64,000 bases of DNA from Streptomyces venezuelae. Its GTDB lineage: Bacteria; Actinomycetota; Actinomycetes; Streptomycetales; Streptomycetaceae. The stretch is from the NCBI RefSeq assembly GCF_008642315.1, contig NZ_CP029192.1:4712001-4776000 (forward strand), in the 5' to 3' direction. Under the pieces are notes generated by a model that made no database searches, had not been told where the DNA came from, and saw nothing but the letters and a program-made list of their open reading frames with translations. The position numbers were made by a program, and so were the translations under genes. Positions 8,773 to 18,867 of this stretch are shown piece by piece; position 1 is the stretch's first letter, and every line of letters starts with the position of its first letter.

Positions 8773-9552
8773 TCAGTGCCGGGGTTCCCACCGGAACCAC
8801 CGCCGTACAGCAAACACCGCGAGGACGGTCCAGGCCACCGCGGTGGCGGCGGCGCCGAGCGCGTCACCGGCGGAGAGGTTGCCGGCCCAGCCGCCGCGGA
8901 CCAACTCGATGACGGGCGAGAGCGGGAGCAGCTCGCAGACCGAGGCGAGCTTGTCGGGCATGACCTCCAGCGGGACGAAGAGGCCGGAGCCGAGCATCGA
9001 CACGAAGATCAGCGGCATCGACATGACCTGCGCGGACTCGGTGGACCTGCTGAAGCTCCCGGTGACGGCGGCCAGCGCGGCGAACATCACGAGGCCTGCG
9101 GCGATGCCGAGGACGACGAGGTGTGGCGCACTCGGCGCTCCCGTGTCGAGGAGGACCGCGCACCCCACGGAGAGGACGAGGCACTGCACGACGCCGATGA
9201 GGAGCGAGGGCAGTGCGGCGCCCGCCAGGATCTCGGGGTCCCGCAGCTCGCCGGTGCGCAGCCGCTTCAGTACGAGTTCCTCGCGCCGTGCGACGTAGAC
9301 GGCGGTCAGCGCCGAGTACACGGCGAAGAGCAGGGAGAAGCCGAGGGCGCTCGGCAGTACGACGGTGCCGACGTCGAGGCCGGTGCCCTTCAGGTCCATG
9401 CCGTCGGCGGCCTGCCGCATGGTGAACGGGATGATCAGCGGCACGAACAGCGCCGCGAACAGCGTGCCCTTGCTCCGCCCGAGCAGCGTCATCTCGGAGC
9501 GCGCGAGCGCCCGCATGCGCCCCGCGGGGGTCGTCATCGTCATCGTGCTCAT
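8773..9552 (-). CDS. ABC-2 type transporter permease
   Basis: 259 residues starting at the ATG at 9552, which overlaps the ATPase stop codon (ATGA); the much longer in-frame extension is antisense noise. Six hydrophobic segments can be drawn, beginning GTLFAALFVPLIIPF, and an ABC-2 pattern SMPLIFVSMLGSGLFVPLEVMP precedes the final segments. It forms the membrane half of an exporter with the ATPase encoded just before it. The linked DesK/DesR-type pair suggests a role in drug or lipid export under envelope stress, which is inference from context. Confidence 0.9.
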   Translation of the reverse strand: MSTMTMTTPAGRMRALARSEMTLLGRSKGTLFAALFVPLIIPFTMRQAADGMDLKGTGLDVGTVVLPSALGFSLLFAVYSALTAVYVARREELVLKRLRTGELRDPEILAGAALPSLLIGVVQCLVLSVGCAVLLDTGAPSAPHLVVLGIAAGLVMFAALAAVTGSFSRSTESAQVMSMPLIFVSMLGSGLFVPLEVMPDKLASVCELLPLSPVIELVRGGWAGNLSAGDALGAAATAVAWTVLAVFAVRRWFRWEPRH

Positions 9553-10538
9553 ACCGCCATCTCCTTGCTCTTCGCGCCGTTCCTGCCGCCCGCGTGCCGC
9601 GCGGTCCCCTCGTCGGTGCCGCTCTCGGCGGTGCGCGCGATCCGCAGGAACGCCTCCTCCAGGGACGCCGCCCGCACGTCGAGTCCGGTGAGCTCGACCC
9701 GTGCGTCCCTGGCCCACAACAGCAGCCCGGTGGCGGCGCGTTGGAGTTCGTTCGTACGCAGCCTGACCTGCCGCCCGACCGTCTCGTGGCCGCTCACGCC
9801 CAGCTCGCCGAGGGGCGGCAGGTCGCCGACGAAGTAGCCGTCGGGCAGCTCGAAGGAGATGTGCGAGGGCTGACTCGCGACCACGTCACGGACGCGTCCC
9901 TCGGCGGCGATCCGCCCTTCGTGCAGGATCGCGAGGCGGTCGGCGAGCGCCTCGGCCTCTTCCAGGTAGTGGGTGGTGAGCAGCACGGTCGTGCCGTTGT
10001 CGCGCAGGTCCTGCACCAACTTCCAGGTCTCGCGGCGCCCTTCGGCGTCGAGGCCGGTGGTGGGCTCGTCGAGGAAGAGCACCTCGGGCCTGCCGAGGAG
10101 GGCCATGGCGAGGTCGAGGCGGCGCTTCTCGCCGCCGGACAGCTGCTTCACCCGTACGCCGGACCGCTTGCCGATCCCGACGGCCTCCAGGGCCTCCCCG
10201 ACGGGCATGGCGCCGCTGGTGCACCCCGCCCACATGCGGGCGGTCTCCTGGACGGTCAACTCCGCGGGGAAGCCGCCTTCCTGGAGCATGACGCCGATGC
10301 GGGGCCGTACCTCGGCGCGTTCGGCGTACGGGTCGTGCCCGAGGACGCGCACGCGTCCGGAGGCCGGGGCGGCGAGCCCCTCGAGGAGTTCGAGGGTGGA
10401 TGTCTTGCCGGCGCCGTTGGTGCCGAGGAGCGCGAACAGTTCGCCGCGCCCCACGGCGAAGGAGATCCCGCGTACCGCCTCGAAACCTCCCCCGTACACG
10501 CGCCGCAGGTCGGTCACGTCGATCACTTGGTCAGTCAT
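9549..10538 (-). CDS. ABC transporter ATP-binding protein
   Basis: 329 residues. Walker A GTNGAGKT, Q-loop region, signature LSGGEKRRLDLAMAL, Walker B VLFLDEPTTGLD and the H-loop LLTTHYLEEAEALADR are all intact. A C-terminal extension of about 100 residues resembles the DUF4162-type regulatory tail of drug/antibiotic exporters. It is the first gene of a four-gene minus-strand operon with short or overlapping junctions. The ATG start at 10538 has GGGAGA-like pairing upstream. Confidence 0.93.
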   Translation of the reverse strand: MTDQVIDVTDLRRVYGGGFEAVRGISFAVGRGELFALLGTNGAGKTSTLELLEGLAAPASGRVRVLGHDPYAERAEVRPRIGVMLQEGGFPAELTVQETARMWAGCTSGAMPVGEALEAVGIGKRSGVRVKQLSGGEKRRLDLAMALLGRPEVLFLDEPTTGLDAEGRRETWKLVQDLRDNGTTVLLTTHYLEEAEALADRLAILHEGRIAAEGRVRDVVASQPSHISFELPDGYFVGDLPPLGELGVSGHETVGRQVRLRTNELQRAATGLLLWARDARVELTGLDVRAASLEEAFLRIARTAESGTDEGTARHAGGRNGAKSKEMAV

Positions 10539-10653
10539 GGTTCGAGCGTCTCCCGGCCGGGGAGCGGTCGGCAGTGCGCGTTGTCACCGGCCCGTATGAC
10601 AAATGTCAGAAGCGGCGCCGGGCCGCCGCAGGCATGGCGCGGGGGCACGAAGA

Positions 10654-10680
10654 AGGCCCCGGTCGAATCGACCGGGGCCT
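10654..10680 (-). terminator. Terminator after tRNA-Gly(GCC) copy 2
   Basis: 12-bp perfect stem (10654-10665 with 10669-10680), loop AAT. Nearly the same sequence as the 6686-6714 hairpin, placed at the same distance from a tRNA-Gly 3' end, so the two tRNA-Gly/terminator modules are probably duplicates. Confidence 0.75.
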
Positions 10681-10689
10681 CTCACATGG

Positions 10690-10762
10690 AGCGAACGACG
10701 AGGTTCGAACTCGCGACCTCAACCTTGGCAAGGTTGCGCTCTACCAACTGAGCTACGTTCGC
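10690..10762 (-). tRNA. tRNA-Gly(GCC), second copy
   Basis: Cloverleaf with acceptor GCGAACG/CGTTCGC, anticodon loop TTGCCAA (GCC) and normal T-loop TTCGAAC. It differs from the 6723 copy by compensated acceptor and T-stem changes. The bases following the discriminator T spell CCA. Confidence 0.97.
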
Positions 10763-10841
10763 ATTGCCTCCGACCAGCTCTCACTGATCGGCGCGAGCAC
10801 CAGCTTACCGCAACCGGAGGACCGGTCCGTGAGCGATGCAG

Positions 10842-10913
10842 AGCGGGTGACAGGAATTGCACACTGCGCCTTCCCCCTGGAAGGGGGATGTTCTACTACT
10901 GAACTACACCCGC
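10842..10913 (-). tRNA. tRNA-Gly(TCC) with aberrant D and T loops
   Basis: Acceptor GCGGGTG/CACCCGC, D-stem GTTC/GAAC and anticodon stem TCCCC/GGGGA are all perfect, and the anticodon loop CTTCCAG carries TCC. The D-loop is AGTAGTA, so the usual G18-G19 pair reads AG. The T-arm is abnormal: 5'-GCAG pairs with CTGT only over four bases, and the loop contains GTGCAATT instead of TTCRANY; there is also one extra base. CCA is not encoded. Intact stems argue against a decayed gene. It lies 79 bases upstream of tRNA-Gly(GCC) on the same strand. Comparable GUGC loops are known in staphylococcal tRNA-Gly species that serve peptidoglycan rather than protein synthesis. Confidence 0.85.
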
Positions 10914-11061
10914 ATGACTCCGTGAGGCCCGGCCTTTCGGCCTCGCCCCTCGGCGTGCTCCAGACTCTAGCTGACCAGCGGGGGTGCAGCGCAAGTCGGT
11001 TGTGCCGAGGGGCGCGGATCCGGCGCGGATCCGGCGTGGACCTGCGGGTTCGGGCGGCTGT

Positions 11062-11379
11062 TCAGTTGGCCGCTTCGAACGCCTCGTAGACCTTCTTCGG
11101 GATGCGGCCGCGCGGCGGCACGTTCATGTGGTGCGAGCGCGCCCAGGCGCGGACCGCCGACGGGTCGGGGGAGAGTGCCGTGTGCCGGAACGCGATGCCG
11201 GACCTCGACTGCTTGCGGGCGGCCTCCAGGTACGGGGCAAGTGCCCCGCGCAGTTTCTCTGCATTGGTTTGATTGAGGTCGATCTCGTACGACGTTCCGT
11301 CAAGACCGAACGCGACCGTTTCCGCCGCTTCCCCGCCGTCGATGTCGTCAAAGAGAGTGACCACGACACGTTGCGCCAC
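11062..11379 (-). CDS. lsrL: Lsr2-like nucleoid-associated protein
   Basis: 105 residues from the GTG at 11379 (VAQRVVVTLFDDIDGG), with GAAGGGA 9 bases upstream; earlier in-frame codons are outside the family. The N-terminal dimerisation/oligomerisation domain is followed by a C-terminal DNA-binding domain whose minor-groove motif RGR lies in NVPPRGRIPKKV. Lsr2 proteins coat AT-rich, often horizontally acquired DNA and silence it. Streptomyces have two paralogues; the position next to purS matches the second one (LsrL). The upstream region is markedly AT-richer than the surroundings, which would fit self-binding. The symbol is assigned by synteny memory. Confidence 0.9.
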   Translation of the reverse strand: MAQRVVVTLFDDIDGGEAAETVAFGLDGTSYEIDLNQTNAEKLRGALAPYLEAARKQSRSGIAFRHTALSPDPSAVRAWARSHHMNVPPRGRIPKKVYEAFEAAN

Positions 11380-11740
11380 GAATATCGGTCCCTTCGCGCG
11401 GCTCTCCCGCGTGTACCGCGTTGACATGCGGTGATGCCGACTGCCCGGATGTTTTCGGCAAAGTATCGACTATTGCCATTTCCTTTGTACAGTGCCCGGC
11501 AATGCATTGTGAAGCCTGTCCTAATACCTCCGCGTGTCAGGTTCCAATGACGAAGGGTGATCTTTCATGGATTCATCGTGAAGGTTCTCGGTTCGAAACC
11601 TGTTTGAGCACCGGAACGTGACCGTCATCTCGTAGGTTGCTACGAATCTACGCGAGTAGAATTTTTGTGCCGGTAGTCTGAAGGGACCTGCTCAGCACCT
11701 AGCAAGCAGCACACGCCAGCACCACACACCGGGAGTGCCA
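11380..11740. promoter_or_regulatory. Divergent intergenic region lsrL / purS
   Basis: 361 bases without a gene. Two comparatively AT-rich blocks (about 11440-11540 and 11545-11670) stand out in this genome. Close to purS there is a -10-like TAGAAT (11657-11662) overlapped by the small inverted repeat TCTAC-GCGA-GTAGA (11648-11661), itself preceded by CGTAG-GTTG-CTACG. A matching -35 is weak. These are candidates for the purSQL promoter and an operator. Confidence 0.4.
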
Positions 11741-11992
11741 GTGGCACGCGTCGTAGTCGACGTCATGCTCAAGCCGGAGATCCTCGACCCCCAGGGCCAG
11801 GCTGTGCAGCGTGCACTGCCGCGCCTCGGTTTCGAGGGCATCTCCGACGTACGTCAGGGAAAGCGGTTCGAACTCGAGGTGGAGGGGCCGGTCGACGAGG
11901 CCGCCCTCGCCCGTATCCACGAGTTGGCGGAAACCTTCCTCGCCAACACGGTGATCGAGGACTTCGTCGTAAAGGTGGAGGAAGAGAAGTGA
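11741..11992 (+). CDS. purS: Phosphoribosylformylglycinamidine synthase subunit PurS
   Basis: 83 residues, the normal size. PurS bridges PurQ and PurL in the FGAM synthetase complex. The sequence [20 protein letters not shown] and the C-terminal VIEDF are typical. Of the two GTG codons at 11735 and 11741, the second is preferred because GGGAG sits 5 bases before it and the family begins (M)ARVVVDV. The TGA overlaps the purQ GTG, so purS, purQ and purL are translationally coupled. Confidence 0.95.
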   Translation: MARVVVDVMLKPEILDPQGQAVQRALPRLGFEGISDVRQGKRFELEVEGPVDEAALARIHELAETFLANTVIEDFVVKVEEEK

Positions 11993-12665
11993 CTGCTCGA
12001 ATTGGAGTCGTCACTTTCCCGGGAACCCTCGACGACCGCGACACCCAGCGTGCCGTCCGTGTGGCGGGCGCCGAAGCCGTGCCGCTGTGGCACAAGGACA
12101 AGGACCTCAAGCAGGTCGACGCCGTGGTGCTGCCCGGCGGCTTCTCCTACGGCGACTATCTGCGGGCCGGCGCCATCTCGCGTTTCTCGCCGGTGATGGA
12201 GTCCGTCATCGAGCAGGCCAGGTCCGGAATGCCGGTCCTCGGCATCTGCAACGGCTTCCAGGTGCTCACCGAGACGCACCTGCTGCCCGGCGCGATGCTG
12301 CGCAACAACCACCTGCACTTCATCTGCCGCGAGCAGAAGCTGCGCGTGGAGAACGCGGAGACCGCCTGGACCGCCGACTACACGGCAGGCCAGGAGATCC
12401 TGATCCCGCTGAAGAACATCGACGGGCAGTACACCGCCGACGAGCGGACGCTGGACATGCTGGAGGCCGAGGGCCGCGTCGCCTTCCGCTACCTCGACGG
12501 CAACCCCAACGGCTCGCTCCGTGACATCGCCGGCATCACCAACGAGGCGGGCAACGTCGTCGGCCTCATGCCGCACCCCGAGCACGCCGTCGAGCCGCTG
12601 ATCGGGACCGGCCGCACCGACGGCCTCGGATTCTTCACCTCGATCCTGAAGAAGCTGGTCAACGC

Positions 12666-12669
<4 letters not shown>
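11989..12669 (+). CDS. purQ: Phosphoribosylformylglycinamidine synthase subunit PurQ (glutamine amidotransferase)
   Basis: 226 residues. Class I glutaminase that releases ammonia for PurL. The nucleophile Cys lies in [10 protein letters not shown] and the catalytic His/Glu pair in [10 protein letters not shown] near the C-terminus. The GTG start overlaps the purS stop (GTGA) and the TGA overlaps the purL ATG (ATGA), so subunits are made in stoichiometric coupling. Confidence 0.97.
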
Positions 12670-14915
<2,246 letters not shown>

Positions 14916-14926
14916 CGGTTCTCACC

Positions 14927-14967
14927 CCGCAGCCCCCGTTCGGACCTGGTCCGGGCGGGGGCTGCGG
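14927..14967 (+). terminator. Terminator of purSQL
   Basis: 12-bp GC-rich stem (14927-14938 with 14956-14967) with an inner CGGAC/GTCCG stem, 11 bases after the purL stop. Confidence 0.8.
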
Positions 14968-15001
14968 CGTGTCCTGGGCGGGGTCGGACAGCAGTACCGG
15001 G

Positions 15002-15030
15002 TTGCACGGAATTACGTAATTACGTAAGTT
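15002..15030 (+). promoter_or_regulatory. Promoter with embedded double palindrome upstream of ArsR-type gene
   Basis: TTGCAC (15002-15007), a 17-base spacer and TAAGTT (15025-15030) form a plausible housekeeping promoter. The spacer and -10 are occupied by TTACGTAATTACGTAA (15012-15027), a perfect 16-bp palindrome made of two adjacent TTACGTAA octamers. This position would let a bound dimer block RNA polymerase. Confidence 0.6.
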
Positions 15031-15036
15031 CAAGTC

Positions 15037-15543
15037 ATGGAACTGGAAGAGCGCGTCGCCCAGCTCGAACGACGCATGGCGGAGCTGGAGAGCGCGGGGC
15101 CGGCCGCGCCCGCCGTCGGAGAGGGCGACTTCTGGGCCCTCGACGCGCTGAAGGCCCGCCACCCGGTGACGGAGGACGCCGACGGCGCCGTCCTGTTCAC
15201 CGGGGCGGTGCGGGTGCCGACGGGGCATCGGTACGAGTGGCAGTACGGACTGCTCACCGAGTCCGTCTTCGAGGGCGACTGGTCCGAGGCGGCCGAGTCG
15301 TTCGCCGCGCTCGGCAACCCCGTACGGCTGCGGTTGCTGCGGGAGATCCTCGGCGGCCTGCGCACCGCCGCCGAGCTGGCCGCGCTCGACGACGTCGGCA
15401 CGACCGGCCAGATCTACCACCACCTGCGCCAGCTGACCGGCGCGGGCTGGCTGCACAGCACCGAGCGCGGGCGCTACGAGGTTCCGGCCGGACGGGTGGT
15501 GCCGCTGCTCGTGGTGCTCACGGCGGCGAAGCCGGTGACCTGA
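15037..15543 (+). CDS. ArsR-type winged-helix regulator with N-terminal coiled coil
   Basis: 168 residues. Residues 1-25 form a short heptad-rich helix (ELEERVAQLERRMAELE). The winged helix occupies about 85-160: SFAALGNPVRLRLLREILGG, recognition helix near GTTGQIYHHLRQL, wing near TERGRYEVP. No metal-binding Cys pair is visible, so a metal sensor is unlikely. It is followed after 25 bases by a membrane-anchored M23 peptidase gene, probably in the same transcript, and preceded by a striking palindrome, so autoregulation plus control of the peptidase is likely. Confidence 0.82.
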   Translation: MELEERVAQLERRMAELESAGPAAPAVGEGDFWALDALKARHPVTEDADGAVLFTGAVRVPTGHRYEWQYGLLTESVFEGDWSEAAESFAALGNPVRLRLLREILGGLRTAAELAALDDVGTTGQIYHHLRQLTGAGWLHSTERGRYEVPAGRVVPLLVVLTAAKPVT

Positions 15544-15568
15544 CCGTTTTCTGTACGAGGGGGAAGTC

Positions 15569-16420
15569 ATGTCCGTAGGCCAACGCAAGGCGGCGGCGCT
15601 GCTGCAGCGTCTGCTGCTGTTGTTCATCGCCGTGCATCTGATCGTCGTCTTCACCGGTGACCCGCCCTACCCGGGCTGGCTCGGCCCTGCCGCGGCCGCC
15701 GGGGTGTTCGGCCTCAGCCTCGCGCTCGGCGCCGACGCCCGGCGCGAGGCCAAGGGGTCGGAGCCTCCGGCCACCGTGGAGACCGCACCGCCGGTCACCG
15801 GCCGCTGGTCCGCGCTCAACAGCCCCGCCGACAAGGTGCCGAGCCACGGCACGCGGAGCCTCGGACAGGCCTACGCCATCGACATCGTCGCCGAACCGGC
15901 GGAGGGGGCGGGCCGGCCTGCGTTCGCCTGGCTCTGGCCTCTCGCGCGGGGCAACCGTGCCTTCCCCGCTTTCGGGGCACCGCTGCTGGCCGTCGCCGAC
16001 GCGACTGTCGTGCACGCGGAGGACGGCCAGCGGGACCACCTCAGCCGCAACTCCCTCGCCGGGATCCTGTACCTGATCGTCGTCGAGGGTTTCGGCAGGT
16101 CGCTGGGCGGCGCCCGCCGCATCGTCGGCAATCACGTGATCCTCGACCTCGGCGAGGGCACGTACGCCATGTACGCGCACGTCAAGCAGGGGTCGCTCGC
16201 CGTACGGGCGGGGGACCGGGTGACCGTCGGGCAGGAGCTGGGCCGGTGCGGGAACTCCGGCAACTCCACCGAGCCGCACGTGCACTTCCAGCTGATGGAC
16301 GGGCCGGACCTGGAGACGGCCCGAGGTGTCCCGTTCAGCTGGCGCGGCGTCGGGGTGCCCGCGAACGGCACGGTGTTCACGACCGACGCGACGACACACG
16401 TGGACCAGGTCAAGCAGTAG
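15569..16420 (+). CDS. M23-family peptidase, membrane-anchored
   Basis: 283 residues. Two N-terminal hydrophobic segments (about 11-29 and 38-56) are followed by an LytM-like domain. Zinc-ligand pattern: H93 and D105 in PSHGTRSLGQAYAIDIV, and H237-x-H239 in EPHVHFQL, with the typical NHVILDLGEGTYAMYAH strand between. M23 enzymes cut peptidoglycan cross-links, but the spacing HGTx8D is wider than the canonical HxGxD, so activity is not assured. It is encoded 25 bases after the ArsR-type regulator. Confidence 0.82.
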   Translation: MSVGQRKAAALLQRLLLLFIAVHLIVVFTGDPPYPGWLGPAAAAGVFGLSLALGADARREAKGSEPPATVETAPPVTGRWSALNSPADKVPSHGTRSLGQAYAIDIVAEPAEGAGRPAFAWLWPLARGNRAFPAFGAPLLAVADATVVHAEDGQRDHLSRNSLAGILYLIVVEGFGRSLGGARRIVGNHVILDLGEGTYAMYAHVKQGSLAVRAGDRVTVGQELGRCGNSGNSTEPHVHFQLMDGPDLETARGVPFSWRGVGVPANGTVFTTDATTHVDQVKQ

Positions 16421-16455
16421 CCCGGGTAAAAAATTCATCCTGGTACAGTGCGGTC

Positions 16456-17118
16456 ATGGCTGGGGCTGAAGCAGGCGTGACCGCGCAACCACTCGGGCTG
16501 CGCGAGCGCAAAAAGCGTCAGACCGCGACGCGGATCTGGCGCAGCGCGCTCGACCTGTTCCTGGAGCGTGGCTACGACAAGGTCTCCGTCGCGGAGATCG
16601 CCGCCGCCGCCGACGTCTCGAAGATGACGGTCTTCAACTACTTCGGCACCAAGGAGGACGTCCTCCTCGGCCCGGTGGAGGAGCACGTCTCCGACGCCGC
16701 CGACGCGGTGCGCGACCGGGCGCCCGGCGAGAGCGCGGTCGCCGCGCTGCGCCGCCAGTTCCTCGACCAGATCGAGGCCCGCGACCCCTCGATCGGCCTC
16801 TCCGGAGGCCCACGCCAGCTCCAGATGCGGCAGCTCATCAGCGACACCCCCGCCCTCGCGCGCCGGATGCTCATCTTCCGGATGCGCGGCGTCGAGCTCC
16901 TCGCGGACGTCCTCGCCGAGGAGACCGGCGACCGGCTCCTCGCGGGAGTCGCCGCCCACCAGCTCGTCGCCGCACGGGACGCGGTGATCCTGGAGAACCA
17001 CCGCAGGCTCCTCGCGGGCGACGACGTCGACGCCATGGCCGACGACTGCGCCGCCCTCGCCGAGCGCGCCTTCGACCTGGTCGAAAAGGGACTTCAGGAG
17101 TACCCCGGGAACGCTTAG
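16456..17118 (+). CDS. TetR-family regulator
   Basis: 220 residues. N-terminal helix-turn-helix: TRIWRSALDLFLERGYDKVSV ending in SKMTVFNYFGTKEDVL; the rest is the helical ligand-binding and dimer domain. The ATG at 16456 lies 7 bases after a -10-like TACAGT and has no ribosome site, so the message may be leaderless; a GTG at 16477 is an alternative. It sits 11 bases before the mycothiol-type enzyme gene, which it may regulate. Ligand unknown. Confidence 0.88.
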   Translation: MAGAEAGVTAQPLGLRERKKRQTATRIWRSALDLFLERGYDKVSVAEIAAAADVSKMTVFNYFGTKEDVLLGPVEEHVSDAADAVRDRAPGESAVAALRRQFLDQIEARDPSIGLSGGPRQLQMRQLISDTPALARRMLIFRMRGVELLADVLAEETGDRLLAGVAAHQLVAARDAVILENHRRLLAGDDVDAMADDCAALAERAFDLVEKGLQEYPGNA

Positions 17119-17128
17119 GCTCGGCGCC

Positions 17129-17929
17129 ATGCCCCCGGCCAAGAAGCGCACGCGCTCGTACGATTCCGCCAAGACCCGCGCCGCCGTCCTCGCCCAGTTC
17201 GGCAACGTACGCACCGCGGTCCGCACCCTCACCCCCGAGCAGCTCGGCCGCCCGACCCGGCTCGGGGACTGGACCGTGCGCGAACTGGCCGCACACCTCG
17301 CGATGGTCCTCGGCACCGTCCACCGCTACCTAGGCATGCCGGAACCGGCGAAGCACGAAGTGCCGCTCATGGACTGGCCGTTCGCCACGGTGACCGCGGC
17401 CGCGCAGGTCGACGAGGACACCCGGGCGATCGCGGAGACGGCGGGCGCGGACCTCGACGACCTGTTCACGCGCACGCTCACCGGCATCGAGGAGTCCCTG
17501 GCCGCCGCGTCGGACGACCGCCTGGTGCCCTCGCGCTTCGGCGCCATGACCCTCGGCGACTTCCTCGTCACCCGTACCGTCGAACTCATCGTGCACACCG
17601 ACGACTTGAACGACGCGGTGCCGGGCCTCGACGTGCCGTACGACCGGCAGGCCCTGGCCGCCTGTGCCCGGCTGCTCGCGGACGCCCTCGCGGTGAAGGC
17701 GCCGGGCGCGTCGACGGAGGTGCGCATTCCGCCGTACGCCGTCGTGCAGTGCGTCGAGGGTCCCCGGCACACCCGCGGCACCCCGCCCAACGTCGTCGAG
17801 ACCGATCCGCTCACCTGGATCCGCCTCGCGGCCGGGCGTACGGACTGGGCGACGGCCGTCGACGCGGCGCAGGTCAGCGCGAGCGGGGAGCGGGCGGACC
17901 TGTCGGGGCTGCTGCCGATCATGGGGTGA
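17129..17929 (+). CDS. Maleylpyruvate-isomerase/DinB-fold protein with sterol-carrier-like C-terminus
   Basis: 266 residues. The N-terminal half has the mycothiol-dependent maleylpyruvate isomerase fold: LGDWTVRELAAHLAMVLGTVHR, and a second His-containing helix RTVELIVHTDDL, giving the usual metal-site histidines. The C-terminal part (DPLTWIRLAAGRTDW) resembles the sterol-carrier extension seen in this family. Such proteins use mycothiol or bind hydrophobic ligands in actinobacteria. It follows a TetR gene by 11 bases. The reaction is not predictable. Confidence 0.75.
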   Translation: MPPAKKRTRSYDSAKTRAAVLAQFGNVRTAVRTLTPEQLGRPTRLGDWTVRELAAHLAMVLGTVHRYLGMPEPAKHEVPLMDWPFATVTAAAQVDEDTRAIAETAGADLDDLFTRTLTGIEESLAAASDDRLVPSRFGAMTLGDFLVTRTVELIVHTDDLNDAVPGLDVPYDRQALAACARLLADALAVKAPGASTEVRIPPYAVVQCVEGPRHTRGTPPNVVETDPLTWIRLAAGRTDWATAVDAAQVSASGERADLSGLLPIMG

Positions 17930-17988
17930 CGGCACCCGCGGGAGCGGAGAGATGGAACCGGGACCCCCACTTGTTCCGTCACACTGCC

Positions 17989-18867
17989 ATGCACACGCAG
18001 CGACTGACCCTCACCCTGACCGCGCTGGCCTCCGCGGGGCTGCTGCTCACGGCATGCGGCAGCGAGTCCGGAACCGGCTCCGACAGCGACTCCGGCGGCC
18101 GTTCCGTGGAGAGCGAGCAGGCACTCACCGGTGTCCGCTGGAACGTCGACAGCCTCACCGTGGGCGGCAAGAAGCAGGACGCCCCGGAAGGCGCCTACCT
18201 CAAGATCGGCAAGGACGGGAAGGCCGCCGGCAGCTACGGCTGCAACCAGGCGGGCACCACCGTGTCGATCAAGGGCGACACCGTGGACTTCGGCAGGACG
18301 CGGACGACGAGGATGGCCTGCGAGGGCGCGGGCCGCATGAAGTTCGAGGAGAACCTCACGCGCGCCCTCGGCGCGGGCAAGTTCACCGCGAAGGTGGACG
18401 GCGACCGCATGACCCTCACCACCGCCAAGGGAGACCGCGTGGACTTCACCTCCCGGCCCGCCGAACCCGACGCGCCGCTCACCGGCACCAAGTGGACGGT
18501 GAACGGCATCGGCGACGCCAAGACGGCCGCGACCCTGCCGAAGGCCGTGTCCGGCAAGGTCCACCTCACCTTCGGCGACGACGGCAAGGTCCGCGGCAAC
18601 CTCGGCTGCAACGACGTCTCCGCCAAGGCCGAGGCGAAGGACGGCCGCATCACCTTCGGCAAGCCCGCGACCACCCGGAAGATGTGCCCGGGCGACGCGA
18701 TGACGACCGAGCGCAAGCTGCTGAAGCTCTTCGACGGCGAGGCGCGCTACGAGGTGAAGCAGGGCGCACTGAAGCTCACCGCGGACGACGGCACGGTCAT
18801 CACGGCGGACGCCGCCGAGGGCAAGGACCAGCCCAAGGGCAAGGATCAGCCCGAGAGCAAGAGCTAG
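17989..18867 (+). CDS. Lipoprotein with two META/HslJ-like domains
   Basis: 292 residues from the ATG at 17989. A signal peptide ends in the lipobox LLTAC with C23 as lipidation site, so it is anchored outside the membrane. Two repeated META-type domains follow: about 45-150 (LTGVRWNVDSL, SYGCNQAG) and 160-270 (LTGTKWTVNGI, NLGCNDVS), each with the conserved Trp and Gly-Cys-Asn. The C-terminus is Lys/Gln-rich. META proteins such as HslJ are linked to stress and antibiotic resistance, without known biochemistry. Its TAG overlaps the TAG of the convergent sulfatase gene. Confidence 0.85.
   Translation: MHTQRLTLTLTALASAGLLLTACGSESGTGSDSDSGGRSVESEQALTGVRWNVDSLTVGGKKQDAPEGAYLKIGKDGKAAGSYGCNQAGTTVSIKGDTVDFGRTRTTRMACEGAGRMKFEENLTRALGAGKFTAKVDGDRMTLTTAKGDRVDFTSRPAEPDAPLTGTKWTVNGIGDAKTAATLPKAVSGKVHLTFGDDGKVRGNLGCNDVSAKAEAKDGRITFGKPATTRKMCPGDAMTTERKLLKLFDGEARYEVKQGALKLTADDGTVITADAAEGKDQPKGKDQPESKS

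Noticed and set aside
11421..11621. Cys-containing 66-codon ORF between lsrL and purS
   Set aside because: Lies in a divergent promoter region of lower GC; codon use is not that of the neighbours and no ribosome site is seen.
17954..17980. GGAAC motif before the META lipoprotein as an ECF (SigE-type) promoter
   Set aside because: The spacing to any acceptable -10 (GTC or TCC) is off by several bases; too weak to list.
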